Shown: positions 12,041 to 26,550, counted from the stretch's first letter. The stretch is DNA of 64,000 nt from Epiperipatus broadwayi (GCA_028023455.1 JAQFVV010006429.1:1133508-1197507), one strand, 5' to 3'. Notes: generated by a model from the sequence alone, not told the origin. Made by a program: numbers and translations.

Positions 12041-15000
12041 CTAATTAGCCACAATAAACATAAAAACCTGAGCCATTTGAACATTTATCTACTGGACTGA
12101 AATGCAGCAAGAAATCACATTTGTCAGCAACTCAAATTCCAACTGGTTGGTACAACATGCATCACACAGGAGAAAGAAGCAGCCATCTATCCAGAGGAAT
12201 GTGTATCTGAAAACTTATAGGTAGTATTAATTAATCTTTATTTCCATTCCTATTATGTCAGTAATTTATTATTGTAGCCATTGCAATCTTTGTGATATCA
12301 AAATTCAACAAAAATAAACTCTATAACCAGCATACAATGAACTATTTATATGCAGGTTAATATAATAAACCGATAATCCTAGAACTTGCCAAATCATACA
12401 AACCAACAGCTTGTATAACAGAATATGTGTGTGTGGTATATAATGTTTAAATGCTGATGTTTATTTAATGTTTTATATTTATTATAATGTGTGTGCCCAG
12501 GAAATTATATTTTATTCAAGGAAGGGATGAATTAGTTCTCTAATTAATTTTAAAGTATTTAAAATAAATTATTTTTGGAAATTGATCAATTCTTTTACTA
12601 ATACCCCTAATTAAAGCAGTTTATTATATTACTTTTTTGATTGAGCTAGTTAAGATATTCAGGTGTTGAACTAGTAGCTATCATTCAGAGCATGTTAACT
12701 ACTTCTTGTAGTTAGCTGGTACCTGAAGTTTACTTTAAAACAAATAAAGTGCTTTGAGTGGCAGGGTTTGAATTCAGCAGCATGAGAAGTTCCGTAGCTT
12801 GAAAATGTGGCTGTAATTATACATTGTATAATTTCGGTCTAGCTGTAGGTACCCTCTGGCTATTATGCTTCTCTGCTTGAGGGACCGGTGTGATGCAATA
12901 CTAAATTGCAGCTAGAGTAGATCGAATTTATAATAAATAATTTTTGTTATATTTTCATATATATAAAGAAGTCATCAATGTTTTTGCAATTCTGTTTTAT
13001 TAAAGAATAAAAGTTTGTATTCTATATTTATTTTTAATCGATCAACTCCCACCCGGTTCAATATATATAACCATACTTCACTTACCAACATTGGTTTGAC
13101 TTTTATATTATGATTTGATGATAAAAAAATGATGTTTTTCTTGTATAATGATAGCTCATTTTATTTTCTATAAATCTATTATTATAAATTGGTTTGCATG
13201 CTTATAAAACAATTAGACAAGTCTACCAGATTTCAATTAACTTTAAATTTATTACTTTATAATAAGAATTAATAATGATATTAAAAAAGTAAAAAAAAAA
13301 CACCTATGTATCCAATTGACTAAAATCGTAGCCAATTAAAAAGTACAAATACTATTTCTCTTTGATATATAAGTAATTGATAGTCTATTACTCTAAAAAA
13401 AAAATCAATAAAGAATAATGAATAAATATATACGTGTGTATCACAAAATATGTGGTAGAACAGTAGACAATATAAACTGTTTGAAAAATTTCGAGGTATC
13501 TTCCTTAGTCTTTAAATAAAATATATATTCGAAAATATTATTAAATAAAATTTATTTTATTCATCTATTAATATGAGTTATAAATAATTAAATTAACATG
13601 AAATGAATTGTATTTAAACTCTACTATATGAATCTCTTTAAGTTAAATTTTAAATTAAAAAAAAAACTATTTGAAAATGGTGAGTCATGAATTAATTTAT
13701 ATCATCGGATAAGAGTTTAAACTTAAAAAAATAAATCTCTCTAACATTTTATGTAGCTACTTTATCATATAATAACATATACATATTATTTGATCGTATA
13801 TTTTAAAATAGAAATAGGAATAAAACATACATTTTCTTTCTTTTAACGAAAAATCTACACACAGATATCATACCACATAAATAAAAAGACTCATTCTTTC
13901 TTTTACTCATAGTTCCATTGTAGTTCCTGGAGTTCTTGTTTCTAATTTCAATGCATAGAAACAATTTTTCTAGAAGTAAAGAAGACAAGCATGAAGAATA
14001 AGAAGAAGAAGAAAAATAAGAAGAATAATAATGATGATGATAATGATGATGATGATAATGATGATGATGGTGGTGATGATGATGATGATGATGGTAACCC
14101 ATTGACAAAATTAAGTTACATTCAAATGAGTAATAAATGCAAGCATTTTTTCCAAGTCAGTAAAGTGAAATTCCAATTGCTTAATATCACACAAAAGTTG
14201 AATTAATCAATATTGTGAAATTCATTGATCAAAAATATGATATCCATATACATATCATGGAGTTTGTATTTATCACAAATACATATATGAAATCCCAGAT
14301 TTTAGCAATGGAATATTTTATAACTTACTTGCAATATGATGAATTTTGATCGTTTTTTTTTATAATACATTTTGTCATTTCTCCTGGAATTTCATCAATA
14401 AACTGCCCAAATTGAAAGGGCAGACAGTTAACTTGTTTTATTAATTTATTATTTTAGAAATTAATCATTTTTAAAGTAAAATTAATGTTTTTTAGAGATC
14501 AATGTAAAAGCATCCATTCTAGATAATGATAAAAGTTATGACTAGAGTTGAAGTGTTTCAGTTCTGTTTATAACCTCTCTCTATTGACATTCATGTTACT
14601 AACTGTTCAATTGAACTCAATGATAATTCAATCAGCCTAATAAAATTGTCTCCATTTAATACATTAAAATGGAGATTAAACATATTGATACAGTAAAACT
14701 AAAAGAAAAATTTTTCATTTTACAATTTCAATATTTTTTTTTTTTAATTTTCAACCATAAACCAAGAATCCACATGACATTTCTATACTTTTAATGAATA
14801 TATATTTTTAACATATATCTTTAATAATATAGTCCAATAAACTAATAAATAAACAAACATATTCAAAATTTACTTGACCACTGATCCAGTTCTAAGAAAC
14901 TATGGCATTTACCTAAAATATTATAATCCATATTGCTTTGCCTGGTATTTGTTTTTTATGCACAAAATTTGAACCAATTCTATTCAATATAAATCTAATG

Positions 15001-16745
15001 ATCCTTAATTTTAAAATTTTATTTTAGCTTAAATAATGAAAGCGATTACAATAATTTACCAACAAACAAACAAACATATATTATAACTTAAATAAAATCA
15101 TTTAATAATAATAACAACAAATATCTCTACATACAATTAATTTAGCTACAGTAATTAATTGATTGTAATGAAAACAGAAGTTAAATGACTAACAAGAAGA
15201 TTTAAATATGATTGCTTGATTAAAATTACAAAGAAGAGACATCCATTAATTATAGTCTCTAAATCATTTTGATATATTGCATGTGAAATATATCATAATC
15301 CTATTAAATTTATCAATACATTTCTTTATATGATGACAATGATATTTTGGATAATAAGAGTATTTTGATTACTTTTTAAGTAAAAACATTAAAATTAATA
15401 TGATTTATATATCAATTTTATATATTAATTTGTATGAGCAAGCAATATTCAATGAAGTAAAATTACCTCTTTGTAATCTTGAGTATGAAACAGTTACAGT
15501 CCTTAATAATTTAGGAATGTTTTTAAAATATGATATTGGATTTATAAACATGATAATGTGTCATATAATTTCAAAAATACTTTTATTTTTCCAATTTAAA
15601 AAGGTAAAATGAAATTGATAAAATTTCATTAATTATTATTGATTGTCATTTTTATTCATTGAAGGCAAAGATGCTTTCAATAAATGAAATAAGTTGCTTC
15701 CAATTACGGAAGAATAGTTACCAGAGACTGGTTTTAAATAATAAAAAAGTACTATAGATGTTATGTTTGCTGCTATCTCAATGCAAGTAAATATTAATAA
15801 TAAAAGTCTTATTTTCATATCGCTTTCATTGATTTTGTCCTAATTAACTTAACAAGTCTGGCTTAGTCTGTGGCATCATTTGGTATTAGTTAGTTACCCA
15901 CAAAATTTATTAGTATTATACAATTTCTACATGATGAAGTAAGAGGAAATATTATTTTGGAAAATCAGTATTTTGGAATGAAAATTAGCATTAAACATAG
16001 ATGTCTTGTAAACCTAAATTTGATTTCCATTTTTCTGATAGCAGTCTTGATCATTTTTATAGGTAGTATTCTAATGAATGAAAAGTCAAAATGTATTACA
16101 GGTGTGATTGTGAAATTTTTAATTTGAATAGATTAAAAAAACAAAACCTTCATCATTTTTTGCTTTTGGACTTATAATATACTGATGTTCACATTATCCA
16201 TAGCAATTCAAAAGGCAAGCTATAGAATATTTAATAAATTCAAATGAAAAATCTTTAAAAAAATTTAGCATGTATGGTTAACAATTTAGAATTTAAATCA
16301 CTTCAAATATTTTGCTAATGCATCATTTATATTTTTAAATTTAACACTTAGACAAGGATCCCATGTGTACTTACATTTATAAGGTATATAATACTGAACT
16401 GATTATAGATGGTGCAACTTTGCTTTCAATTTTTTTTAAAAAAGAAAAAATATAATATTAATAAATAGTATTTGTTTATTATCAGATGTTAGATAAATCT
16501 GACGTTTTTTATGAAACTGAATATGTATCATGAATTTTAATTCTCGATATTTTTTTTTTTGTCATTTTTTGTAATCGAAAACCCTTAAACTTTTCTAATG
16601 ATATCTCTGATTTCATCAAGTATAAATATTAATGTGAAATTAAATAAATTTAAATGCAAGACAAATCAAACAAAATCAAATACCAGATTTGAATAAGTCG
16701 AAGTTATATACTTACTAATAAAAATAGACTTTTTTTTTCTTTAAT
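12041..16745. other. AT-rich DNA with a degenerate trinucleotide tract, no recognised gene
   Basis: A region at 12640-12930 of higher complexity holds GGGTTTGAATTC near 12765, similar to a tRNA B box, but no convincing A box. No protein similarity seen elsewhere in the stretch. Confidence 0.5.
13990..14095 (+). repeat. Compound (GAA)n/(AAT)n/(GAT)n microsatellite
   Basis: Imperfect GAA units grade into AAT and then GAT units with GGT interruptions. The His-rich and Asp-rich frames here are repeat artefacts. Confidence 0.95.
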
Positions 16746-16749
16746 AAAA

Positions 16750-16875
16750 TAATCGAATAATTAATTGCTCAGAAACTTCATAAAAATGTATGCACCGGAA
16801 GTAATGTGTTGGAATTCAAATCCATGGACGTTGAGCTTCAAAGTTTCCATTCTACCATTACATTATACCATCTGA
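16750..16875 (-). mobile_element. Degenerate tRNA-derived SINE fragment (family S1, copy 1)
   Basis: On the minus strand TGGTAGAATGG (A-box-like) is followed about 30 bp later by GGATTTGAATTCC (B-box-like), the layout of a Pol III promoter in a tRNA-derived SINE. Its other end (ATCGAATAATTAATTGCTC on the plus strand) matches sequence at 46257 and 48962. Confidence 0.5.
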
Positions 16876-18345
16876 ATAAAGTATTACTATCAATGAATAT
16901 AATTTAGTATCAAATGTTTTAGTTTCCTATTTTATAGATTCTAAATCTGATTTCAGGCATAGCATTAAATGTATAAAATGCTAAATTTTAAGGATCTAAA
17001 TAGACATTTATTAATCTTATAAATAGTATTTGTAAATAGTTTCAAATGATTAGTATGACAGGAAGTCACCGACAAATTTAGTTCAATGTGTGTGTCAGGA
17101 TAACACAATTTCTCAAAACTATTCTGATTCATTCAATGTTTTTAAAAACTCTTGGAAAAAGTTAGATCTCATGATAAATGGTGACAATTTGTAAACGATA
17201 TTGTGAGTTTTCAACAGACGCTGATAAATTGCAATCAGAAACGTTCAATCTACTGAGTTAAAACGATAGGTTTTAGAGTAAATTTTAGTAAAATCAAAGT
17301 AGTTCTTAACAAGTTTGCTTTATCTAAAGACCTTGTACTAAATGTAAATAGAACTAAGAAACTATGTACTTATTTGACCTGATTGTTATTTTTTTATTAC
17401 TATGAACAAAATCAACCCAAAAATAAACATATCCTACCTAAACATTTTGTAGGTTTAGTATATTAAAATAAACTGAATTTCTATGTTTGCAAAAAGATTA
17501 TAATAATGAATTTTTTTTATTGAAATTTGATAGATGAAATCTAGATTTAAATATCGAATAAGCTTTTAAAATGCAATACAATAACAAACAATTGTTTTTT
17601 AAAAAATGTTGGAAATAACTATATATATAAGACAAATAAATTGTTATCTAATTCAGTATTAGTGAAATCTTGTAAGACAAAAATATATAAAAATAAGTAT
17701 AATAGTTTATATCAAGTAAAAAAAATAGCATCAATATACAACAAAAAGTTTAGAATCCATATAAAAAACTGAATAATTCTTAAGTGAAAACAAATGTCAT
17801 AAAATCAAAATATTTGTTGGATTATTATAAAAAATTGTAAAATAATTGAATATATATATATATAGCAGACCAATTCCTTACAAGTGTGCAAAGAGTGCAA
17901 TGATCCCTGCCAGCACAATTTAGGGATGATATAATGGAACTAGTTCATAAAATTTAGAGAATAAATAATATATTGAGTTGTTTGGGCACATTCGTCTCCA
18001 TTTCAATAAGATGCTGAGTCTCTGGGTAGTTCAATCATTGGTATGAGCTTCAACACAAATTTAAGATCACAAATGATATATTGAGATATTTTGCAAAATA
18101 CATTTGTAAATAATTTAACATTGATATTTCTGAATTTGATCATAGATTTAAGTATATTTTTAACATCAATCACTATTAGCAGTTGCGATCTTTTCCAAAA
18201 TTAAAAATAATAAAACATCAGAGTTAATGATATCCAAAAAAAAAAAAAAAATATTCGTAAAATATTTTTTTTTTTTTACTATTTGTGATTTTTTTTTATT
18301 TTAATACTATCATCATCAACATCATTTTCCATTATTATAATTCAA
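16876..18345. other. AT-rich DNA without recognised gene
   Basis: Homopolymer runs and a short (TA)n near 17853. Nothing recognised. Confidence 0.55.
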
Positions 18346-18960
18346 TTCAAAATGAAGTTTTTTCCAAGTTTAAACCAGTTTCACCAATTTCTAGTATCTC
18401 TATTCCACACCTTCCAGCGACTTCCTTATATTATCCATTTGTTTTCATGTGGAGTCTTTTTTTAGAATTTTTACAGTCTCTTAGAAACCAGTTTAAAATT
18501 TCAATTATCAATCTAATTATCACCTCTTATGGAAATGTATCTAGTGCAACTCCAATTGAGTCTCTTATTTCTTTAAAAGATGTTAGTGCTATTTGTTTGT
18601 TCTCACACTCATGTCTTTTGTTTTTGATCCCTTCTTGTTATGTCTAACATAATGTCTCTGTATTTCACTGAGTGGTCTGATGTTTCTGTATTGTCCTCTG
18701 TTAAGTATCAAAATCTCAAATTAATAACACATTTATTAAAAACTTTCCTTTTTATATACAAAGGCATAGTTCTTTTTAATATTAAGTTATTTTTATCAAA
18801 AACATTCAATCCAAACTTAATTCTGGGATTAATTTTATTTATTACATTTCCAGCTATATTACTAATTTGACCAATGTATCTGTAGTGGTTAACTTCTTCA
18901 AATTAATCATTATCAATCTTAATTTTATTCTTTATTGAACATTACTTTAGTTTTTTAGAA
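18345..18960 (-). pseudogene. RTE-type LINE reverse transcriptase C-terminus (relic)
   Basis: Read on the minus strand from about 18960 down: FEEVNHYRYIGQIS (post-palm YLGQ motif), NKINPRIKFGL, PLYIKRKVFNKCVINL (the KRKVFNQCVLP motif), MLDITRRDQKQ (MLGISLRDRxR), REQT, and near the end KTPHENKWII and KLGKNFILN. This colinear series is the C-terminal third of an RTE-like LINE. Stops and frameshifts interrupt it. It ends in a sequence rich in ATGATG units near 18310-18345, like the copy at 5.2 kb. The plus-strand frames over 18285-18870 are shadows of this relic. Confidence 0.7.
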
Positions 18961-20360
18961 TTTTTCTTTAGTTCTATTTTATTACTTTTATGTGTAAGAA
19001 TAAAAAATTGTAGATTTCCAATTAAACAAGTAATATGTCTAAATGGATTAAAACATTGGCAATGATTAAGCTAAGTATAAATCGTAGTATTAATTGACTG
19101 AGCACTTTTGAGAAGTTATCTTCTCATAATCTTAGCAAATTAATTAGGTGAGCACCATGCAATATGTATGCAATAAATATTTAAATATATACAAAATAAA
19201 TGAGAAAGTTCATTTTGAAGGGGAAAAAGCATGCTTTCTTTTAGTTTATAGCATAGATGTTGTTAGCTATAAGCCATGTTTCTATGATTTTAAATTTAGA
19301 GTCGTAACATTCTATTCATGTAATGAAAGTTTATACATATGATTAGTGGATCTTTGGTTTTCTAAAAATATGAAATGGTATTCAGGTTTACTAAGAACTC
19401 TTTTGTAAGGGTAACAGTGCTGAAAGACACAAGTGGAGAGTTATATGTGTGGAATTCACTATAGTATATGACACTGCAACTGTTTTTGGGGCATGGAATT
19501 TTGTACATTGTGTGAGGAGTCTGATCAGAAAATATGTGGCATTTTGAATTATTAATTAATCTATTGGTGGGAGGGAGAGTACAAAAGTTAAGCTTGAGAA
19601 AAGGAAAAAAAGAATTTAATAAAGTTTTAGTAAGGGAATGGATATGTGGAAGGAGAAGCCATGGTTTGTCATCTTTGGGAAAGATGGTATTTAATTTCTG
19701 GTAAAATTATTTTACTTTTCTTATCCAACATTAATGAGGTTTTGTTTTGTGAGAGGCTTCAAATTTACATAAGTGATAATTATGAAAAAGAAAATGATGA
19801 AAGACCTGCAAATCTGTTTGTGCATGAAGAGTTTGATTTAGGATGTATGTCACCTCTAATTTCCAAAGGTTTAACACACATACTGTAGTTTAGTTGATTT
19901 ACATCTTATTGTATGCTGATGTCCAAATATTTAAGTTTATTGTGCAAGTCTTCCCAAGCAATAGTGAGTAATAAAGAGAAATGGGCCTAGAGATCCAATT
20001 GAATTTTGCTGATAAAGGATTCAGGTCTGGCAACAAACATGTTGACAACATAGTAGGTATAAATAAGGTTGGAAGTACTACTGACATATTTAGAAAGCAA
20101 TTTATCATTGTTTAAGTATATGCTGGATAGGATTCTGCTGAGTGGTAATCCCATTGTCCATAGAATGTGGCAATAACATTGTCATCAAACCAGGGTAAAA
20201 AATCAGAGATAAAGGTGATGCATGTCTTTGATCTCATAACCATTTTTAAAAAAACTATATCATCAAAATTTTATTTTTTAATTCTATTTTTACTTACTTC
20301 ACTAATTTATTAAAATTGTTTTGTTTTAATTTTTCAAAATCTAAAATGGTCAATATTAAT
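18961..20360. other. AT-rich DNA with short open frames, unassigned
   Basis: Short frames occur near 19646-19888 (plus) and 19899-20108 (minus), but I recognise no family. A TE origin is possible for 19400-20200 because its base composition is less extreme than its surroundings. Confidence 0.4.
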
Positions 20361-20362
20361 AT

Positions 20363-20424
20363 CATTAAAAAAGTAGATGGATATATATATATATATATAT
20401 ATATATCCATCTACTTTTTTAATG
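20363..20424. repeat. Perfect inverted repeat around (AT)n
   Basis: Arms CATTAAAAAAGTAGATGG (20363-20380) and its exact complement (20407-20424) enclose an (AT)13 tract, so the whole 62 bp can extrude as one cruciform. Confidence 0.95.
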
Positions 20425-20429
20425 AATGT

Positions 20430-20430
20430 T

Positions 20431-20469
<39 letters not shown>

Positions 20470-20470
20470 T
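20430..20470 (+). repeat. (CA)n(TA)n microsatellite
   Basis: About 12 CA units followed by TA units, next to the cruciform-prone repeat. Confidence 0.95.
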
Positions 20471-23400
20471 GTGCCCTTATCTATAGGTCATAATAGAGTA
20501 GAATGGTCAATTGCTAAAAAATTTTAAATTTTAAAATACGTTTGTGTAATATATTGATAATTGTATGATCGATTAGATTTTATAGTACAATTTAAGGCTG
20601 AAAAATACCTGGTATATAAAAGTGTAATGGATTATTTTAAAAAAACAGTTAAATAAAGCTTAATTATATCCTTGCTTATGGTTGTAAAAGCTGGCCATAT
20701 AAAATAATACAGCTATAAATAGTTAAAAGTATATTAACAATTCAATTGTAATGTTTTAAAACTAATAAATTAAATAAACGCTATATGTAATATTATAATT
20801 ATAATTAATATTCAAATTTAATCTAATATATTTTAAGATAAACTTTGGGATGGTGAGAATTATATTTAGTTCAACATTTTTAAATTATTTTCCAAATTTT
20901 TATAAAATATATGAGTTTTGGTAATTTAGACCGAGACGTAAGCTAAAAAAAAAAAAATCATCTGATAAAGTTAGTAATCATGTGACTGTATATTATATAC
21001 CTTCACACACATGCTTGTTAGAATATAATAATAAAGTTTGTGAATTATAAAACTAAATGTAATTGCTATCTATCGTTAAAGTAAAAGTTGAAATATTGAA
21101 TGTTATTTTAATAATTGTTTTAAAATTTAAATGATTTTGATAAAACTATAATTGAGTTTAAAAATACTATTCTAAGTAATATTTTAAAACATGACATCAT
21201 AAATTCTTTATTTTAAAAAGTTTAATCTATTATAAAACTAAAAATGTGTAAATTTGTTTGCGCTAAAAAAAGTCATTAACCAATCAACGGAGGTATTTAG
21301 CAGATGAAAAATAGGAATTAGAAGGAGCGGGAGAAGGAATGTGTAAGTAAAGGAAGGAGGAACATATTTTTTTAGCTGTATAAGATTGTAAGCTAGAAAA
21401 GTGTTATAATTTAAAAAATTTTGTATTTATTTTAAAAGTTTTGTTTTAAAATATAATATTTTGAACTGTCTTTAAATGGAAGGCTAATTTAAAAGATTTC
21501 TTACCAGGATTTTTATTCAAGTTTAGCCGAAACCTTGCAGTAAAATGGAAATACTACAGAAAAAAGTACCTAAAAGTATTGATAAAGTAAAAATAATTGT
21601 AAAGTGCCTTGAATACAGTTTATTTGTGATCAACCAGAAAATCATTAGAACTCAGATAAATATAATTTGGACATTATACAGAAAACTTAAAAGAAAAGTT
21701 ATTTGCCGTCAGGAAAAATTATGATGCACAATTTTAAAAGGTTACTCCGAAGTTTTTTATTCTTCTCTATGGAAAAATTAAGATGCATATATCATAAAGA
21801 AAAAATTATGTAAAAGTTATAATGGAGAAAGAATGTTTGTCTTTTTAAAGGAAACATTACAAAGTATATAGTACCAGAATTTTAAAAGAAGGAAAAAAGT
21901 TACAGAATAATAATATGAGAGGGCTATTGTGTTTTTTTTTTATGAAAAAGGAACCAAAAAACTTTCTCTAAGAAGAATTAAAAATATTATAAAGTGTTCA
22001 TTAGAGAAATGATTAATAAAGATAAAGATTTGGAAAATATAAATCTAATTTACTTAATGAAATGAATCCATGGAAACAGAAAAGTTTTATTGAATATTTA
22101 AATCAAAGTACTAAGAAGATGCATCGTAAAAGTCGCGTGGGAGAAAATATTAGCAAGAAATATTAGAAGAGAATATTTAGAAGTTTTCTTTATGGGATTA
22201 ACTAATATCATAATTAATAATTGTATTAAATATTATAAAAACCAAGGATTATCATTCATGAATATTTATTGAACGAAGTAATATTTGTTTTACCTTAAAA
22301 TTGAACAAGCAGGGAGAGGAACATTAGGTGAATGGAAAAGAAATAATAAACAATTTTTTTTGGCTTTAGTATGAACGGTTTTTAGGAAAATTTGAGAAAG
22401 GAGTACAGTAAATATAGTTTGAATATTTTTTTTTACTAATTTATTTTAAAATATAAAATGTTATGTGAGATTAGGGAAAACATAAAACATAAATTTAGTA
22501 ATATTAAAATTTAAATATAATAGCTTGATAAAATTATAGAAATAGTGTTTAAATAAAGTGTATGGATGTGAATCTTATATCTACAAGGATCAAATGGATG
22601 GTGTAGCCTACGGAACGCGATCGAGGAGCTAAAGGTCGTTTGGTAATTTTAATAGTTATTTATAATGCATAATGTATTTTTTTAGATCATCTATTGACCT
22701 AAGAATGAAGTGTGAAAGTCTTAATTATATGTACACATTTTATGCAACATTTTAACATATAATGAGATAGGAGTAATTCGGAATATGCATGCAACAATTT
22801 ATTTAAATTATATTAATAATATAATTTAACAGAACAATTGTGTGATTCTTTTGAACTTTCATGTGATAAAGTATTCAGATATTTAAATAGTTTGTATATG
22901 ATTAAATATACGGATGAAAGTAGTAAAAAGATTTTCTTATAGAACAGTGGAATAGTTTTAAAATATCAATGAATTTTATTATTGTTAGTAATGCAGATAT
23001 GTATTTGTCGATGTACAGTATAGAAAAAATCTTGAGAAATAAGATCGGATAGTGACTTGGAAGTACTAGTGGAGAGGAAACCAAGATGATGTGTTTTTTT
23101 TTAAGAAATAGGAAAATATAAGGGATTTGGATCATATTTAGTTTTGTGTGATTTAGTATAGTTAACAAAGTCATATGACTGAACACATATGGTTTGGACA
23201 GTGTTTTGCATATCTTTAAACTTTTGATGTTAGAATAAAGCTGAAGAAATAGCTTTAGCATCGTTCCTATTATAGAGGTTGGTAGACAGGTAAAGGTCAC
23301 TCCTCTATAGTGTCTTTTAATTTACTGTGCCATGATTGTCAAGGTATATGACAAGTAATATTCTAGTTGTATTTTGATCCTATGCATCTATCTTCACTAT

Positions 23401-24880
23401 CCTTATTTCGTGAATCTGCATCGGTCAGAAAGATATTTTCAAAGAAATAATGAATAAAATAGAATTGAAGATATGTTATCGTTTATGTAAGAATAGTTTA
23501 TTTGCTTGAATGTATAGAATTGTGTAACTTTAAAATTGAAAGTCCAAAATATCATAAAGAGAGAAAGAATCATATAATACATTGTAAAATTAATTCAGAA
23601 ATGAATATAAGATTTTGAAGAGAAATCTAAACCAAGTATTTTAAAAGTGATAATAAAATTTGAATTTTTATTTTTTTAAATATTAATGTTGGAGGGAATG
23701 AGTATTGCATATTTATCAAGAGAAAATTCAATAAGGTATAATAAACATATACTTGTGCATGGTATATTAATGGTTGTAATTATATCATCCGAAGCAAGGC
23801 TTGAATGAGAATATTAGGATTAATAAACATCGGATAATGAATAATAAAAAAAAACCTAATACCAAATGTAGAATAGTGTTTTGACTTTGTAAGATTCCAT
23901 ACAACCAATATGAAACTAAATTTTGGTTATTTTGTAGAATTTTATTACGAATGTAAATTTTGTAAAAAAATGTAATTTTAATAATATTAGGGATGAAAAG
24001 TGTTTGTGATAATCATATAAGAAATGCATTTTGTAATAAGCTAACCATAATAATAAATCAAGTAATAATACTGTATTTTCTTAAGCGTTAAAAAATAAGA
24101 TTTAACTAGGAAAAGTAAATAATATTTTGATTTCATTTATAAACTAATAAACTAAGTTGAGATATGAAAGTAAGGGATATCCAATGTATATAATGTAAAA
24201 ATATTGTTAATTTATTTATGTTGTTAATAAACTTTGTTTTAAATTTGTTTTAAACTTTTTGTGTCCGAGTAGTTATTTCTCCACATGGATGCATGAAATC
24301 ACGATACATTTATAATTGAAACAGACATATAAATTTTGCACAAAAGGTAAACATAAAAGTGTTATAAGAATTTTGAGAATTTATTGGTATGTTAAAATTA
24401 AAAGATCATAATTTTATATTATTTATTGGTCATAAGTCGGTTGCCACAATATTACATTAAATTATATGCTAATGTTGCCACACGTATTCTGTTGGCAGAT
24501 TATTAAAATACTACCGCATACGTATTTATTTATTTCATTTAGGAAGAAATAAGATTATATTATATTATTATTGTTATTATTATTTTTTATTATTATTAGT
24601 TGCTGTGTAGTAGATTATGACATAAAATTCCCTTTTCATATTTTACTACCGTAATTTTAAATCAGTTAGAATACAATTTATGAACCTGAGATTTTATTTT
24701 ATTTTACTTCATTTTATTTAATTGAGCTAGATTCTTGTTATAAAGAAGATTAAGATATGATTATTATTTTAATCGTAGTGAATAGAGCTCAAAAAGTCGT
24801 AAGAATACTATGAGTTAGTTATTTGGTATAGTAAAAAGGGGGGATAGTGTTCTTATGCCATTGAGGTAGTATCGTGTGGA
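20471..24880. other. AT-rich DNA, purine-biased in places, no recognised gene
   Basis: The minus-strand open frame 22902-23300 (132 codons) is the longest non-repeat frame in the window but shows no recognised motif and is Leu/Ile/Phe/Lys-rich, as expected by chance in this composition. The plus strand at 21300-22400 is rich in A and G. No element assignment. Confidence 0.45.
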
Positions 24881-25079
24881 TAATGGCTCAATGTAGTCTA
24901 TCTCGTTCCCTGTATTGTCACTCCATGTCTCATGAAAATAGTAAATATTTGTTAATTCATTTTAAAATTGAACCGTATTTGTATTTTAAAATTAGAGCTA
25001 GTAATCATTTTAATTAATGCTGAATATTTCATTTATTTATTTGTTAACTGAGCTAGAACCCGTAATATTCGTAATAAAC

Positions 25080-25265
25080 AGTATATTTTGGGGTGAGAAT
25101 GCACGGGGGGACGTTAGAATATATATATTGTAGCCTCAACTTTCTCCGCGCACTCTTTCACTCATTTAACATCAATAAACTTTAATTTATTTCAAGTAGC
25201 TAGACAACTAAATTTAATACTAACTTGGGATCAAATATACCTGGGGCACCAAATTGCAGCTATAA
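25080..25265 (+). promoter_or_regulatory. LTR-like promoter/polyadenylation cassette (tentative)
   Basis: A GGGGGG run, a TATA-like AATATATATAT, a pyrimidine-rich CGCGCACTCTTTCACTC and AATAAA about 65 bp further, followed by GGGGCACCAAATTGCAGC, resemble the U3-R-U5 order of an LTR and the start of an internal region. No second LTR was found, so this remains a hint. Confidence 0.3.
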
Positions 25266-26185
25266 ATTGTAATGCCCACCAGAGATCATCATCATTAGCC
25301 ATATTTAGGACTATAGAGGGTACTGGAGAAAACAAATAAATTGTATCATAAAAAAAAAATTAATAACAACAAGGATATTGATAAAACCATGTAATCTATG
25401 TGGCCTTAATTTCAAACTCGGTTGAGTCATGCAAATATTTCATAATTAATTTATTATCAAATCCATAATAATAATAATAATACAACCTTCTCCCATAACT
25501 TTATTATAAATATCTGATCCCGAGTGGTAACTACAGAAATTATTATACACATTTCCCATTTATATCGGACTGGAAATGAATCAATAATCGATGCAGAGAA
25601 CTCATACTCTATGTTCATAATATAAATTTATCATTTAATTTAACATTAGATAAAAAAATTATCTAGATCAATTCTCCTCATTTGATTCCATTACCTTATT
25701 TTTCGTTCTCAGCATCTATCACTTTAAATTAGCTACAATTATATAACACGGAATGTCTGTGTTATGTTCTCTGATCTGAGAATCCCTAATCTTACTTCTA
25801 AACATGTAAATTAACCTGTCAATCGACTATCAATTTATGATCCCTACTTTAACAACAGTATGATAATTTTATTAGATGATGATACTTGACTTCCGAAGTA
25901 GCTCTTAGATTAATAATTGAACTGCTCTTTCTCAAGGTCTAGATCTGTCAAGAGATGCACTTACACACGATTACATTGTAATGGATATTACTCCCAAATA
26001 TCTTAAGTCAAATTTTGATACGAATTTACTATTGGGAATCACTCTAAACACCGAGAGCAGGAAAGGGGTTTTATGTCTGCTCCTAATATTCACAACATTA
26101 CCATGAACCAAAAGATAAAATTGACTAAATTTAACTTAACTAATCCCTGTCATTTTATTTTATATATCTCAGATGTTGACCAAAC
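25266..26185. other. Unassigned AT-rich DNA
   Basis: Could be the internal part of a dead element following the LTR-like cassette; no gag or pol motif recognised. Confidence 0.4.
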
Positions 26186-26189
26186 TATA

Positions 26190-26550
26190 ATTAATAGCGT
26201 TAAATCTATCCTATATCGCAAAATAAACTATGGAAGCAAACTATGGACATTAATCAGATAAATTAATCACAATTTACTGGTAGGTAAACTACGGAAATAA
26301 ATCACAAAATTAGGTTTTGTGAATTAACTATAAAAATAAATCATGTGAAACTGAATTATAGAAAAGTGACTTATAAAATGAATTATGTAAATCGAATATA
26401 GAAATAATCAATATAAAAATCAACATCGTAAGTCAATCATGGAAATAAATTGTCAATATAAAATTAACTATGTGAATCGAATATGGAAGCAATATAATAA
26501 TGACTACTGCAAATCGATTGTGGAAATAAATCATCAATAGAAAAATGAAT
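26190..26550 (+). repeat. Degenerate minisatellite (about 30-60 bp units)
   Basis: Repeated, diverged segments of the type AACTATGGAAATAAATCA, AATCGAATATGGAA and CAATATAAAATTAACTATG recur across the stretch. The units are too diverged for exact counting. Confidence 0.7.

Noticed and set aside
13803-14206. His-rich or Asp-rich frames, possibly metal-binding proteins
   Set aside because: Translation of an imperfect GAT/GAA microsatellite, with no conserved flanks.
22902-23300. 132-codon minus-strand frame as a host gene
   Set aside because: No motif or signal recognised; the composition is what an AT-rich random frame gives, and there is no splice or promoter support.
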